Assembly (NCBI RefSeq): GCF_050947875.1
Contig: NC_134570.1
Location: 109,851,787-109,915,786, forward strand
Source: Dermacentor variabilis
Taxonomy: Eukaryota; Arthropoda; Arachnida; Ixodida; Ixodidae
Length of the DNA: 64,000 nucleotides
Direction of reading: 5' to 3'
The notes under the pieces were generated by a model, which saw only the letters and a list, made by a program, of their open reading frames with translations, was not told the DNA's origin and ran no database searches. Position numbers and translations under genes: made by a program. Of this stretch, positions 53,030-64,000 are shown piece by piece; the stretch's first letter is position 1; every line of letters starts with the position of its first letter.

Positions 53030-54655
53030 CGGTCGGGAGGGACCGCATGACACCAGTTTCCCGCGCGCACCTCACTGGAGGGGCCGCTTTCATTGCTGTC
53101 CAGCGTTCGCGGCTCGCGTCTTTCATCTGTCGCTCCGCGTTCGCTGTTTCATCTTTCGCTCTTGTGCTCGTCAGCTTGGTTAGCCGCCGCCGCCGCCGCC
53201 GCAGGAACGAGCCATTAACAGCTGCGCACTAAAATGGATTAAGAGCGTCGAACTCAGGAGGTCAGATAGAATTGGCTAAACTGTCAAAGCTGACAAACAC
53301 GAAGAAAGTAAGGGATATTCGAAATTGAAACCTAGGAAGGATGAAGGCGGCAGTAAAAAAAAAAAAGGCGCAGTTGTATATCGGTGAGGTGGAAACTTGG
53401 CGTAGGAAATGGCAGCATGGAGTGAAAGATAAGCAGGTTAATGTCATCAACAATTTAAAAGATACAATAAAGGCCGCAGAGGAATCCAATACCGAACCGT
53501 ACAGCACTGCGTTCGTCTTCCTTATCAAGCCTTGTTTTCGCGCTGCTCGCCACAACTACAGCACCCAGAGCAGCCGCGTAATTTTAATCGCACGAAGTGA
53601 CGAACAGGATGCCGAAGTTCCAGGTGTAACTATATCGCTGAGGTTGGAAGGGTTTTGCTAGAGATGGTGCCCGCGCAAAAGCGGCTGCCTTTCCCTGGGA
53701 CAGGTAATTGACTAGACCGGATATTCGGGATAACTGGTTGTAGACGAGTATCTAATGACAGCGTGTATAACCAGAGACGTAACTTAGAAGAGACAAACGC
53801 AGCGCCAATTTGTTTGTTATCTGTCGGCGGGCGCACATTTATAGTCGAGACAGCTACAAATTCCTTCTACGCCAACTTTGCGCACCTGCCGATTACGAGG
53901 AGCAGATACTTCAGACGGTCTAAGAAAGGGTGACAAAGACTTGGCAATGTTACGCGGCCACGCACTGATCATTAAATGTGCGGTCAGGACAGTTAGAAAT
54001 GGACGCCGCACGACGGAAAATTTGTCGTCCTCCGAACATTACACGAGGTCAAATTTGTGACGTCCATCCATGGGTTGATCGCCTGCAGTATAGGATTCGC
54101 AAGTTTCTGTCCTCTTTACGCGTACCGCAGTCAACGCTAGTTCGATGCAACGCTCCTCGAGCTTCCACAGCGAGTGTCAATAACGCACACTAACACGGAC
54201 ACTGACTCGTTGAGCTCGCTGAAAAAGGGACAACACGTGACGTGCTTCCCGTGAGGAGGGCTAGGCACTCTTTCATCTGCCCGTATCCGTCATTGGCGTT
54301 GAATACAAGGCCTTCATCGACTCCCTCGTTTTGCGAATCTCGTACCCCGATACCGGCTCATAACGATGCCTATTCGAAGGACAAATACAACCGAATCCCG
54401 CGGTCATTCCGTTCATCGTGCGTTGACCCAGGCAGGCCCGCGTGCCAGCGGCCGCGACACGGTCGAACCTTAACGCCGTAGCGTTCGTCGTTGGCCCCCG
54501 TGTAATCTGCGCCCAGTCGTCGGGCCCGCTTCGTTCACCGACCCTGCGGCCGCATGCCGTTGCGGTTGCAGCCGTCGTTAGAGCCTCACGGATGACCCGA
54601 ACATTGCCCGGAATGTGCAGCGCTGTCTCTCAAAGCTCGACTGCGTGCGTGCGTC
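53030..54655. other. no gene recognised
   Basis: A GCC-triplet run 53183-53203 and an A-run 53355-53367. Several 60-106-codon frames; no domain. Confidence 0.45.
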
Positions 54656-54717
54656 AGAGGGGGGGGGGGGATTCAAGGGAAGGAGGAACTGGGGGGGGGC
54701 GAACGGGGGGGGGGTGC
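54656..54717. repeat. cluster of three G-runs
   Basis: Runs of about 12, 10 and 11 G within 60 bp on the plus strand, separated by ATTCAAGGGAAGGAGGAACT and CGAAC. G-quadruplex formation is possible. Confidence 0.9.
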
Positions 54718-56432
54718 CTCTGGCGCCGTTGTTACTCGGTTCTCCGTGCACAAAAGGAACGCAGGAGCGGGGCCCGCCTTGCGGAGTCGGCTTCGCGGAG
54801 CACGCAGACTGGCGGCGGGGAAAGTGCTCGGCAGGCGGAATCGCCCAGAAATAGCTCCTTCTTCATCTTCCGTGCGGCGTGTACACGGATTACCGCCACG
54901 GTGGCTGTGCTACAGCGTGCGTCGTATACCCGGGAAGGGAACGGCGAATACGCACATTTGCTCGCTTTGTTGGCTCGGATCCTTTGCTCGCTGATGCGGG
55001 TCGCATTGATGGGGTGGCAGTGACGGAACGGAGCGATTGCGGACAACGCGAGTTGTGTTGCGCGTGTTTGTGTCAGGGGGAGGGGGTGTTTGTTTGTTTA
55101 CGTACGCGATTTGGTTTGCTTTTTCTTTTTTTTGTGTGACGGGGATGATCCTACCGTTTGGAATTTTATTTCATTCCACCGCGTCTCTTCACGGGCGTGT
55201 GTTTGTGTGTGCGCGAAGGGAGTTATTACACCTTCTTGACCCTCACTCCTTTATTCTTCTCACTCTCTCTAGCGCACAGCTTGATCTGTCACGGTGTCAA
55301 CGCACGCTTGACGACTGCCGCTCGTTTCCGCCACTTTGTCTGCAAACAGCGCGTTCGAAGGACTTTCACGCACTGTTTTTCGTCGTGGGTGGCACCACCA
55401 GCGCATTTGTGGCTAAGGGCGCGTGCTGCGCTTCTGCGAAGGTCAGAAGCCGGGGGGACATTCGCTCCCTGGACGGATCAGGCAGAGTCCATAACGACGC
55501 TGTCGTGGCTGAGCGGTAGGCGTTGCCAACGGCACCACACTGTTCCGCCGTGGAGCTTTCGATCACGCACACCGACGTTTTCAAAACTAAGGATCCCGAT
55601 CTGCACAGGCCCTCCTTGACTCCTCGCCACAGGGCGCTCTCTCGCAGCGGATCCTAATGTATTTCGAAGCCTGCGGGCAGAACCGCGCGCTATGCAATGA
55701 AGTCTCTAAGCAATACGTATCGGGAACGAAGCGCACCTGGCAACGCTTTAACCATTCTTTTGCTATGGGGTCACGAACGGTGCTCGTGTTGTCAGCGCGC
55801 CACTCGCGCGAATGAGTGCTCAGTTAACGCCTAGGTCATATTATTCGCTTTCGCTATGTCAGCTGCAAAGTACTCTTGATGCGTCCGATTCGCGTAATGT
55901 CGTCCGCGATAGCACGGTCAGAACGAGATGATTAATAGCTACCGACAGGTCGCAGTTTACAAGCGAAACCTCAAGTATCGAAAGAGACTTAGCAAGCGCG
56001 ATGCACGATTCGGTGGCCTATGCTTATGCAAATCAACCTCAAATACAAAAAAAAAAATTGAAGGTGACATCACCAAGTGCGATTTGTTATCGTTAGAAGT
56101 GCGACACTTTCGCCAGACGCAAGCTCGTTGCGTTGGTCTCGTGGGTTAATAATGAACCAGCGCTACAAGGACGAGGACGCGATGACACGACACGCACTGG
56201 TTTACAGAATGGGTGGTGCGACAACTTACATGCTGACGGTGTATAAAGTGCTATTGTCGTCGCTGGGCACATGTCCATTTTCCACGGTCACATGCAATTA
56301 TGCACGAAAGAAAAGAATAATGCCGTGCGCGTTTTCCAGTAACATTTGTTGCTGCATCATATTTAATTAGACTGTCTACTACCTCGCTGGCACGGTGCTT
56401 TCACTCACAAGTCAGGGCGTTTAGTGCTGCAT
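54718..56432. other. no gene recognised
   Basis: GC-rich 54720-55620 with frames of 150-190 codons on the plus strand (54442-55023, 55037-55519, 55158-55619) in different frames, none with a domain. An A-run is at 56047-56056. Confidence 0.45.
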
Positions 56433-56836
56433 ACCCGCGGATAACGTACTGTGGCAATGAACGGAAAGCTAGGGAAACGGAGCTTCTGTTCATCTGTGAC
56501 CGCGCAAAGTAGTGCGGCTGCGTTTGGTAGTGCTTTTGGTTTCTCGGAACAGACGATGAATAGATGCTGCTTCCAAGTGTGACGATATCGCGTTTGCCCA
56601 GACGTGGCAGCAAATCAAGTCACCGCAAATTAAGTCACCTTCAATACACAGTGGTGTGTTTTGTCTTATTGAGCTGCTGTAAATAAGGCGCTTATGTTTT
56701 TCTCTTCCTCAGCTTAAAGCACACTGGATGAACAAGTTTGACTTTCTTTATTTGTTTTCCACAAGCGCTCTCGCTTGTGTGCCTCCGGTAGCTTTCCCTT
56801 CGCGGCCGCAGAAAGTTGTCCGCGAGGGCAGTATTC
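56433..56836 (+). mobile_element. TIR element family B, copy 1
   Basis: Left end CGCGGATAACGTACTGTGGC then AATGAACGGAAAGCTA is mirrored at the right end by the complement CTCGCGGACAACTTTCTGCGG ... GGGAAAGCTACCGGAGGC (in short pieces). Inside, CTGCGTTTGGTAGTGCTTTT, TCGCGTTTGCCCAGACG, CAGTGGTGTGTTTTGTCTTA match the second copy at 62163-62540 in reverse orientation. No transposase frame. The precise outer limits and target duplication are not resolved. Confidence 0.78.
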
Positions 56837-57225
56837 GTCGGCATCGAACAACGAAAGCCGCTGTTATCCGCAAAAATAGCTCAAACTCGCAACAAATGCA
56901 CTCGCCAAGAAAACATGCGGTAACACAACTTATCTGCCTTTCCTTTGCAAAGAAACAGCGTAATGCGTCATCTTACTGTGCGTCCCAATTAATCCTATGA
57001 AGCCTGGGAGAGCATACGGGATCGAAACTGTACCTTTATAAAAACTGTAATATAGAGAAGAAAAGCCAAAGGTAGAAGAAAAGACAACTTGCCGAATGTG
57101 GTAGCCTAAGCTGCACCTTCCACATGCACGTACTTTGTGCTCATGATTTTGTAGCTAACGAAAAATCGAATACCTCGATTCTCCTTACTTTTTCTCCATA
57201 ATCGTAATGAGAAAGAAAAAACGAA
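56837..57225. other. no gene recognised
   Basis: AT-leaning DNA without recognised features. Confidence 0.55.
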
Positions 57226-57274
57226 AATAAATAAATAAATAAATAAATAAATAAAGAAGAAAGAAAGAAAGAAA
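57226..57274. repeat. (AAAT)n(AAAG)n microsatellite
   Basis: About seven AAAT units passing into AAAG units. Confidence 0.95.
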
Positions 57275-57837
57275 AGATGGAATTCGTTAAAGAGACATCT
57301 TATGAGTCAGCGATAATAGTAGTAGTGCTTCGTGGTTAACAAATTAACCAGCGACGAGATCCGTGTGTTCCAGGTCCTTAAACCGAGAACCATTAGACAA
57401 GCCGTTGTCAAGAGACGCTCCCCGGCGCGGAATATCGCATCGCGAATGTCGTGCCTGCATTGTTCATGAAGGGGGGCGACCGATAAATTATTCCGAACTG
57501 GCTTCGAGCCTTCAGCTGCCCGTTTGCGCGTCCAGAGCCACGGATCGAAGGCCATGCTCGATATCGCCATACTTCGGGGACGCACTGAACGGACAGAAAG
57601 CAGTAGGGAAAGGGAGGGAGAGAAAAGAAGGTAGTTTACACTGAGACCCCTTCGTCACTTATTATTTTGATAGTAAATTACGTTTCTCTCGTGAACACTA
57701 TGCTATCCAATGCGCAATATCAAGAAAATAGTTAGTTTGTATTCACCGAGCATATATGCTGAGATAACGTAACTGAGCGCCATGTTTGAAGAAGTAAAAC
57801 AGCTGGCATAGCTGTTGGTCTGAGCAGAAGCTGAGCC
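57275..57837. other. no gene recognised
   Basis: Mixed DNA; two overlapping frames (57307-57644) on opposite strands without a domain. Confidence 0.5.
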
Positions 57838-57998
57838 CACTGTAAAATAATTTACACCCTAAAAGGGAAAAAAGGTGTAAATGTGTCTATAACTCACACC
57901 CTTAGGGTGTCTGTTATGTAGATAACACCCTAAGAGTGTGAGCTTTAGACGCATTTACACCCTTTTTCACTTTTTAGGATGTAAATTATTTTACAGTG
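57838..57998. mobile_element. 161-bp palindromic MITE
   Basis: The element begins CACTGTAAAATAATTTACA and ends TGTAAATTATTTTACAGTG. The two halves (57838-57913 and 57923-57998) are reverse complements with only scattered differences, and even the centre GTTAT-GTAG-ATAAC is symmetrical. There is no coding sequence. Flanks do not show an obvious target duplication. CACTG...CAGTG ends are common among hAT-like and related MITEs, but the superfamily is open. Confidence 0.88.
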
Positions 57999-58040
57999 CA
58001 CAAGAAAGGAGATAAAAAGCAACGGGATGAAAGGCAGCGC

Positions 58041-58132
58041 GGTCAACCAGACAAGATCTGGTTTGCTACCCTACATAAGGCGTGAATGCAAAGGGGAATA
58101 AACAAAGGAGAGAGAGAGAAAGAGAGAGAGAG
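58041..58132 (+). repeat. dispersed GGTTAACCAGA...GCTACCCT family, copy 4
   Basis: GGTCAACCAGACAAGATCTGG then TTTGCTACCCTACATAAGG, GGGGAATAAACAAAGG and an AG-rich tail (58109-58132). The layout suggests the 3' end of a LINE with an AATAAA word and a simple tail. Confidence 0.65.
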
Positions 58133-58439
58133 CGCTGCTGGCACGCGGGAGAATGCACAGGAGGACTACGAACGGACACTCAGGCCGGTGTACATCGAAA
58201 ACCGCAGTAGCGCGCGAATAACCTTTTGCGGCAGCAATTCGTTGGGCTGCAGCCGCATTATTTGATACTCAGAAAAAGTTTTGCAGGGGCCCTATAACGT
58301 AAACCTATTCCAATATGTTCTTATTCCACTCTCCTGACGTCAAATTTGCGCAACCGCCGACGCAAGCATCGGGCGGTCACCCCCAGGGTTGTCTGAACAG
58401 GACAATCAAACGCTCTCCTTGTTCATAGGAGGTCACTTT
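58133..58439. other. no gene recognised
   Basis: Mixed spacer before the CCAAT-rich block. Confidence 0.5.
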
Positions 58440-59345
58440 TGTTTGCTTGAAAAACGAATAAAATTGCCTACACTGAGCGGCTTGTCTTATCTAATTGGCT
58501 CACAAGAGGCTAGGAGCACGCTCAAGTGGAGAGGGATTCGATGGGGCCGAGCCACTGCGCTGAAAATCGATAACCGGATGAAGAGGGTGGCGCCGGCATC
58601 TGCGATTGGTCCGCTTTCCCTTAATTAGCTTGTGGTGGCTCGTCGACAATCGTGGCGGCATGCAACGGCAGCTATAGGATGACGTTAAAACGGATCCTCA
58701 GCCAAGAAGATTTGGCAGAACGAGGTCGTAAACGTGCCGAAAGTGCTCGAATGCGTTACAGGGCCACGCAAAAAGTTTTATTACACGCAAATAAACCCAT
58801 GCTCTCCTGGAGGTCCAAGTAGCCAGTGGCGGAGCAATCGGCGACATCCATCTTTTATTCCTTTCGGAACGGGGCAGCCTGCGGCTATTCAGAAGAGAAT
58901 TCAGTTTTGTTCGGCATATTAATGCATCTTTATCGCGTACGCGTCACTTTGACGCGGTGAGTTCTTGCGGTTTCGTGACGTCGCGTGCCAGGCAGGTGAA
59001 GTCGGTACAGCCCGAAAACTCTTGCCCAATAGCCGAGGGCCATAATGGCGAAAACGCATCGAATCATAGATAACTATTTTTTTGTTTCGTTCGGTCAAAC
59101 TATGCGTAATCAGTGTGTACAGGTCATATCATATCGTGGTTTTCGTGACGTCGCGCGGACAGACACAACAAATGGGGGTGGTCCAAGAAAGTTTTGACCA
59201 ATCGCGGAGGGCTGACTGTAGAATTGGAAGAGAAAAGTTTGGAATAGTTTTACGTTACAGCGCCCCAGTTCAGCCGATATAACGCAGTATGGAGAGAGAG
59301 GCGCTGGACGCCGTATCGAGGACAGGCATACAATAAAGAACAGGG
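58440..59345 (+). other. CCAAT-rich block with internal imperfect duplication
   Basis: ATTGG or CCAAT words occur at 58495, 58605, 59024 and 59199. Two ~70-bp segments, 58969-59036 and 59137-59211, share GGTTTCGTGACGTCGCG at the start and CCAAT(A/C)GC(C/G)GAGGGC at the end. AATAAA lies at 59332-59337. I recognise no protein. From memory such DNA is repeated in ticks, but no second full copy is in this window. It may be an LTR, promoter-like repeat or expressed noncoding relic. Confidence 0.35.
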
Positions 59346-60059
59346 CCCACATTTACAAGTGCATCGATTACGCTATAGAATTGTTCGCAAAGGAACGTTT
59401 CAGTCAATCCTGATGCTGGATATTTACCGAATGCGGCCGACCGCATTCGGTATAGAGCTTAGAGCTTACGAACGAATAGCTTTGTGAAGTCGCCCTCAGA
59501 CGCTCGATGATATTGTCACATGCACAAGAGCAGCAAAAGATGGCCCAAGCATTGTCGAAAGACAGACAGGGCACCAAGTTTCAGCACTAAAGACACAATA
59601 CCGGAACAGGTGGTAATCTAGAACTTTGTAACTGCACTGATTGAAGTGCCCATCCCCAACAGAGGCACACTTTCTGTAGCGGCATGCCGTTAGCACGAAC
59701 ACCGAGCTGAGCACCGAGTTCGTTGCGTGCGTTGCTTACAGCAGCAAATCGCTGTAATTAATGCTCCCAACAAGGCCAGATTTGTTTTACGTACACTTTG
59801 AATAAGGCGCCAGGTATAAGCAAAAATCTGTTTCTGACAGTTTAATCTGTCGTTTCGCCCTTGAAGCAACGAGAAGTGGGGGATGATGACTTTGTATGTG
59901 TGCAATAAACTCTGCGAAACGTCATGGTCGTGCCGCTAAACACTACATATTAAAAACACAAAATATTCTAAAAGGTTAAGAGTAAAAGGAGAAAGAATAA
60001 ACCTGCATCTTTTACTGCTTAAAAATAGGAAAGCGGTAACGCCGACGTGATATGTTTAC
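59346..60059. other. no gene recognised
   Basis: CCGAATGCGG / CCGCATTCGG inverted pair at 59428-59450. No exon recognised. Confidence 0.5.
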
Positions 60060-60175
60060 TTCTGCCATCTACGTGGCGGATCACTGCTTCGATATGACCT
60101 CCTTCCTCCAAGATCAGCGCCAGTGCTGTTCGTGTCTACAGTCGTCCTTAATGACACCGTTAAACAATAAAACAA

Positions 60176-60214
<39 letters not shown>

Positions 60215-60220
60215 ATAGTT
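60060..60220 (+). mobile_element. possible LINE 3' end with (TAAA)n tail
   Basis: AACAATAAAACAATAAATAA and more TAAA units (60163-60217) follow 100 bp of non-repetitive DNA. The layout resembles other LINE tails here, but no protein motif supports it. Confidence 0.35.
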
Positions 60221-61044
60221 CACCAGCTCGCTCTGTCGCAATCGGTCCATCTGCGCATGCGCTCTCATGCTACATTAAATTGCTTCATTTCCATTCGCAG
60301 CACTCCGAGAGCCACATGGTGTCGTTCTTGCAACGCCGACAACGAATCACAGCCAGCCAATCAATGCAAATCGCCAAGTGCTGCAAACCAAAGCGGCCCG
60401 CTCACACTTTGCACCGCCGCAACGCCCCCCTCAACAGTGCGTTCACAAGTAACACGCCCTCACTTAACACGCCCACAACATTCCTCTCTCGACTCGCCGG
60501 TTTTCTCTTCGTTTTTTCCTCTCTCTGTATGAAGAACACCAGCGCCACGAGTAATATGATAATGAGCCGACTCAGCGAGCCGTTCAATTATCGCATCGTC
60601 GCTTCGCGCGCGTGCACTTCATATCGCGTTTTCCTCTCGTTTGGTTCCTTTCTTTTTTTTTTTTTTTTGCCTCACTCCTAGCAATAAAGACCCATCTCGG
60701 GCCGACGCCGGCGGCGGCTTAAACCGAGCCCGGGGCCTGGATCCCCCACTCCGTGCACCGCCAGTCGGAAGCCCAGAAAACAAAGAACCCGCAGGCTATA
60801 GCCAGCCAGGCAGGCCATGCAGCCTGCATATCCGCAGGCTCGAGCCCGATCTCGCCGGAGATTGTTGCGGCCACGACGAACCCTAGCAACGCGTGCCCTT
60901 TCCGCAGACGTCCTCCTCCTCCAACGCCCTTACCTTACCCTCTTACCCTCGCGGTTTCCGAGATATTGAACCGCCATCGCTAATAATGGCGTTATCGGCA
61001 CGACTGGCTCGCCTCGCCCTTTCCCTACGGGTCCCGACCGCTTT
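60221..61044. other. no gene recognised
   Basis: A T-run at 60651-60668; C-rich 60420-60530 and 60700-60960. Only overlapping low-complexity frames. Confidence 0.5.
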
Positions 61045-61046
61045 GC

Positions 61047-61102
<56 letters not shown>
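61045..61102. repeat. (TG)n microsatellite
   Basis: About 55 bp of TG with TGCG at both ends. Confidence 0.97.
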
Positions 61103-61105
<3 letters not shown>

Positions 61106-61534
61106 CGCACACGCGCATGTACGTGATCGATCGACTTGATCCTTGCACCCTCCGGGACCATCCTCAGAGCTGCACACTGTGCTGGGCGCCAGCTCGCGCC
61201 GCGCGCCCCGCCTAAATCTCTTGGAACAACAACCGGCCCGAGACGAAGGGGAACACAAGAAGTAACACTGGCGCGGCGTGTGGTATGGCAATGTTTGTCT
61301 GCGTGCGCACATATCGCGTAGGCGTTTGCCGCGGGTTTGACGCTATACGCGCACACAGTAGCCCGCGCACTTTGCGCGGATGGCGCGTGGCCTCTCGCGT
61401 TCTGCGTTTCGTTATTTTGCACTTTGTCTTGCTGCGCCGGGAGCTCTATATCCGTCGAGGATATCTGAGGCTATCTGCGCATGGAGCGATATAGTTTGTG
61501 CCCGCAAAAGCTGCTGCATGCTTGCGTCGCGGGT

Positions 61535-61535
<1 letters not shown>
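61103..61535. other. no gene recognised
   Basis: GC-rich noncoding DNA; no domain in any frame. Confidence 0.5.

Positions 61536-61612
<77 letters not shown>
61536..61612. repeat. (AAAG)n microsatellite, about 76 bp
   Basis: Nineteen uninterrupted AAAG units. Confidence 0.98.
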
Positions 61613-62162
61613 GTGTGAGAGATTCTCCCTGGGGATTTCCTCGTCCTGCTGCTGCGGAGATTTGGTGAATCCGCGCGCACACGCCTGAGAAAACTGCGTC
61701 TGAGCGGCCACCACCTCTTGCGATCTTGTTGCGTGTGATTTCGGCGGCGGGAGGTGTCACGATTCGAGGGAATGGACCGGGCCTGCCATACGAGATATCC
61801 AGGGGGCGAAGAGAAAGTTTGAAGCTTTCAAAGATGGGGCTTAGAAGGTGCGAAAGGAAGATCGAAGGCGAACGAGGAGGAAAAGGTGGAACGAATGAAA
61901 TAGAATGAATAAACAAAAGAATCAATTTGTTCGGTGTGAAAGCGGGGGGAGATTCAGGATACGGAATGATGAAAGCGGGAGCGAATGGGTTTAGCTGCAA
62001 GAGCGCGCTCAAGCTCCCACCAACAGCAAAAGAAAAACGCGGGTTTACGCTTTTCATTCTCCGCTTTCTTGCTTCCTCGGTATTTATTCTTTTTTCGCCC
62101 CTAAATTTTGCAAATCGTGCGTTTTCTGAACCCATGATTAGCTATAGAACTTGTATCTATGC
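61613..62162. other. no gene recognised
   Basis: Purine-rich 61800-61990 on the plus strand. The 229-codon minus frame 61446-62135 is kept open by the AAAG array and this bias. Confidence 0.55.
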
Positions 62163-62540
62163 TCGCGGACAACTTACTGTGGCAATAAAGCGAAAGCTAC
62201 GGAGGCAGAGCGCGCACCAGTGAGAGCGCTTCTGAAAAGAGTCCCGTGTTTTCGTCCACGCTATAGTTTAGGCTACGGAAGACAAATCATAAACAGCTTA
62301 TTAGCAACATTAGACAGAACACACCACTGAATGCAAAAGTTTACTTATTTTGCTGCTTTTCCCTTCCGCGTTTGGGCAAACGCGAAACCGTCGCACGCGT
62401 CGATTCAGCGTCTATTCCGAGCAACCAAAAGCGCTGTCAAACGCAGGCGGACTACTTCGCGCCGTAACACATGTGCAGCAGCCACGCGTCCGTAGCTATC
62501 CCTTCATTCCCACAGAAAGTTCACCGCGGGAATAGTGTTG
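62163..62540 (-). mobile_element. TIR element family B, copy 2
   Basis: Left end CTCGCGGACAACTTACTGTG then GCAATAAAGCGAAAGCTACG is mirrored on the right by the complement CGCGGTGAACTTTCTGTGGG, AATGAAGGGATAGCTACGG. The interior matches copy 1 (56433-56836) only when reverse-complemented, so the two insertions are in opposite orientation. Many differences separate them, so the insertions are old. Confidence 0.78.
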
Positions 62541-64000
62541 CTTTAGTTATAGGGAATTATTGTAGGTGGCTTTTAAGTGGCCCTACGTCCAGCGGTGCAG
62601 ATGTCTCCTTAACTGCAAATCCATCAACTTCTAGCCCCAGATGGGCAGTGCACGTCAAACGCTCAACTGCAGACGTTGTCGAAAATTACTGCAATGTGCG
62701 CTTTTGCCACGAGAACACGCTTTACGCTCCCGGTTTTCGTCATCGACATATCTCCTCCCTATACGCTTTACCTAAGGAAACTTAAAGTGAAAAAAAAAAA
62801 AAAGGAAAAGGAGCAAAAGTCGCTTGTGCCGCGTCGCACGAGGGGCATTGTTTCCCGTACATATCACGCCGCAATGGAACGTTAACACAAGAAAGCGAAT
62901 GACGAGAGAAATTTTCCAAGTTCGCCAGTGTGTGTGTGACGCCGAGGTGATTCATTCACAGAAGCTTACTGTTAGGGCTAGAGCATGCTCAGCCACAGGA
63001 TTACACATACAGGTCGATCACACGTACCTCACTTTAAAGTGTTCAGGCGTAAGACGCGTACCTCTTGGCGTTTCACTCCGGCGTCGTAATAACGTCCGCA
63101 ATTTCTGTCGCCTCCCCTCCTCTCTCGCTTCACGCCTGGGGTTAGGTTAGGCCACCGAATCTGTACACCCGAGTCTGGGGCCTGCCAACCTCGACCCAAA
63201 GAAAAACCCTCACTCAGTACGCACAAGCGGCGGCTAAAAAAATAAAAAAAAAATTGTCCACCCCGGAGCTTCCGCTTTCATAGAGCTTCCCGCTCCTGCC
63301 AGCTTCGAGCTAGCGGGGTTCTAATAAAGGCACGGGGGCGACGAAGATGAATAGACGAAGAAGAAAGCTCCTCCATTAAACTATGCTTTCCCACGCCTGC
63401 TCGCCACCTTCCATTAAAGTTAGCTTCATAGAAGCGGCGTCGGTGTTACTCCTATTGCCCTCCCCGTCCTCGCTCTCGTTTCTCTTAAGTCCCCCTTCCC
63501 CTTTTTCATTCTGTTCTGCTTCCCGGCTCGAGGTGTTCCCCCAGCTCCAGGTCCTCCTCCCTCTCCTCCCTTATAACTTCTTTACCGACACGTTTCACGT
63601 TCACGCTAAGCCGAGCGCATCAGAATTTCGCAATGAGGCGACGCGGTCGTGACAGCGGGGACAGGAGGCCTCGAGGGGTGAAATCAAAGCGGAAGGTAAT
63701 TAGAGAGTGACTGGCACGGCTGGCATAAAGAATGAGCGAGTGCATGTACTACGAATGCGCGCTTGAAGTTCACTACAAATCATAATCATTCGTGGTGCGC
63801 CGCATATTGGCAATTGCATTCAAGAAATCGAAAAAAAAAAATAAACAGGCAGCGACACTTAAGACTGCTTACGCGTGGGAATGCGAAAAACATCATACCG
63901 TTCTTAGACATGGGAACCTCGTGGACGCGTTCACTGCACGCATGAACAGGCTCATATGAACGCGTTCACGGACGGGCGCACTATGGGCACACGTTTAGTC
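62541..64000. other. no gene recognised
   Basis: A-runs 62791-62805, 63234-63253 and 63830-63841; C/T-rich 63360-63600. Short frames on both strands without domains up to the window edge. Confidence 0.5.

Noticed and set aside
54442..55023. 193-codon plus-strand open frame
   Set aside because: GC-rich with G-runs coding poly-Gly; adjacent frames are also open; no domain.
61446..62135. 229-codon minus-strand open frame
   Set aside because: Held open by the AAAG array (Phe-Leu-Ser repeats) and purine bias; no domain.
63138..63151. Arthropod telomere repeat (TTAGG)
   Set aside because: GGTTAGGTTAGG holds only two units inside non-telomeric DNA; chance is enough.

Overview
The window looks like nuclear DNA from an arachnid, most likely a metastriate hard tick (Rhipicephalus, Dermacentor, Hyalomma, Haemaphysalis or Amblyomma type). 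The reasons are: copies of a tRNA-derived SINE resembling Ruka (known from Rhipicephalus appendiculatus); several decayed copies of a non-LTR reverse transcriptase that I recognise from tick genomes; a very high density of di- and tetranucleotide microsatellites; and no compact open reading frames, operons or prokaryotic signals. The species call is inference.

I find no protein-coding gene, rRNA or functional tRNA gene that I can defend. The longest open frames (about 190-260 codons) lie in low-complexity DNA (TA, CA, CATA and AAAG arrays, or a pyrimidine-rich tract) or are unsupported by any domain. The window is best read as intergenic or large-intron DNA.

What it does hold is a layered set of mobile-element relics. 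Retroelements: a tRNA-Arg-like SINE remnant (~296-400), an inverted pair of tRNA-like SINEs (665-837 and 898-1087), three Ruka-like copies (2290-2486, 38223-38470, and 49156-49301 lacking the B box), four fragments of one reverse-transcriptase family (7306-8160, 11100-11475, 24225-24630, 50945-51990), and several LINE 3' ends (8593-8665, 11782-12004, 17157-17390, 41160-41368, 42540-42610, 60060-60220). DNA-transposon relics: a 698-bp TA-flanked element with palindromic GGGGCCCC ends (5741-6438), a 394-bp hAT-type element with a perfect 8-bp target duplication (39056-39449), a ~570-bp element with ~100-bp inverted ends (47630-48202), a two-copy family (56433-56836 and 62163-62540), a 161-bp near-complete palindrome (57838-57998), and an AT-rich ~650-bp fold-back (26950-27650).

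Other structure: a perfect 98-bp inverted repeat (15671-15768 / 15893-15990), two perfect stems of 15-16 bp closed by GAAA or GAGA loops (26891-26926 and 52996-53029), a third 16-bp stem (41033-41070), four small dispersed families provable from copies inside this window, and long microsatellites (TA, TG/CA, TAA, CATA, GAGT, AAAG). Nothing resembles an undescribed gene system; the most interesting signals are the fold-back and TIR elements.
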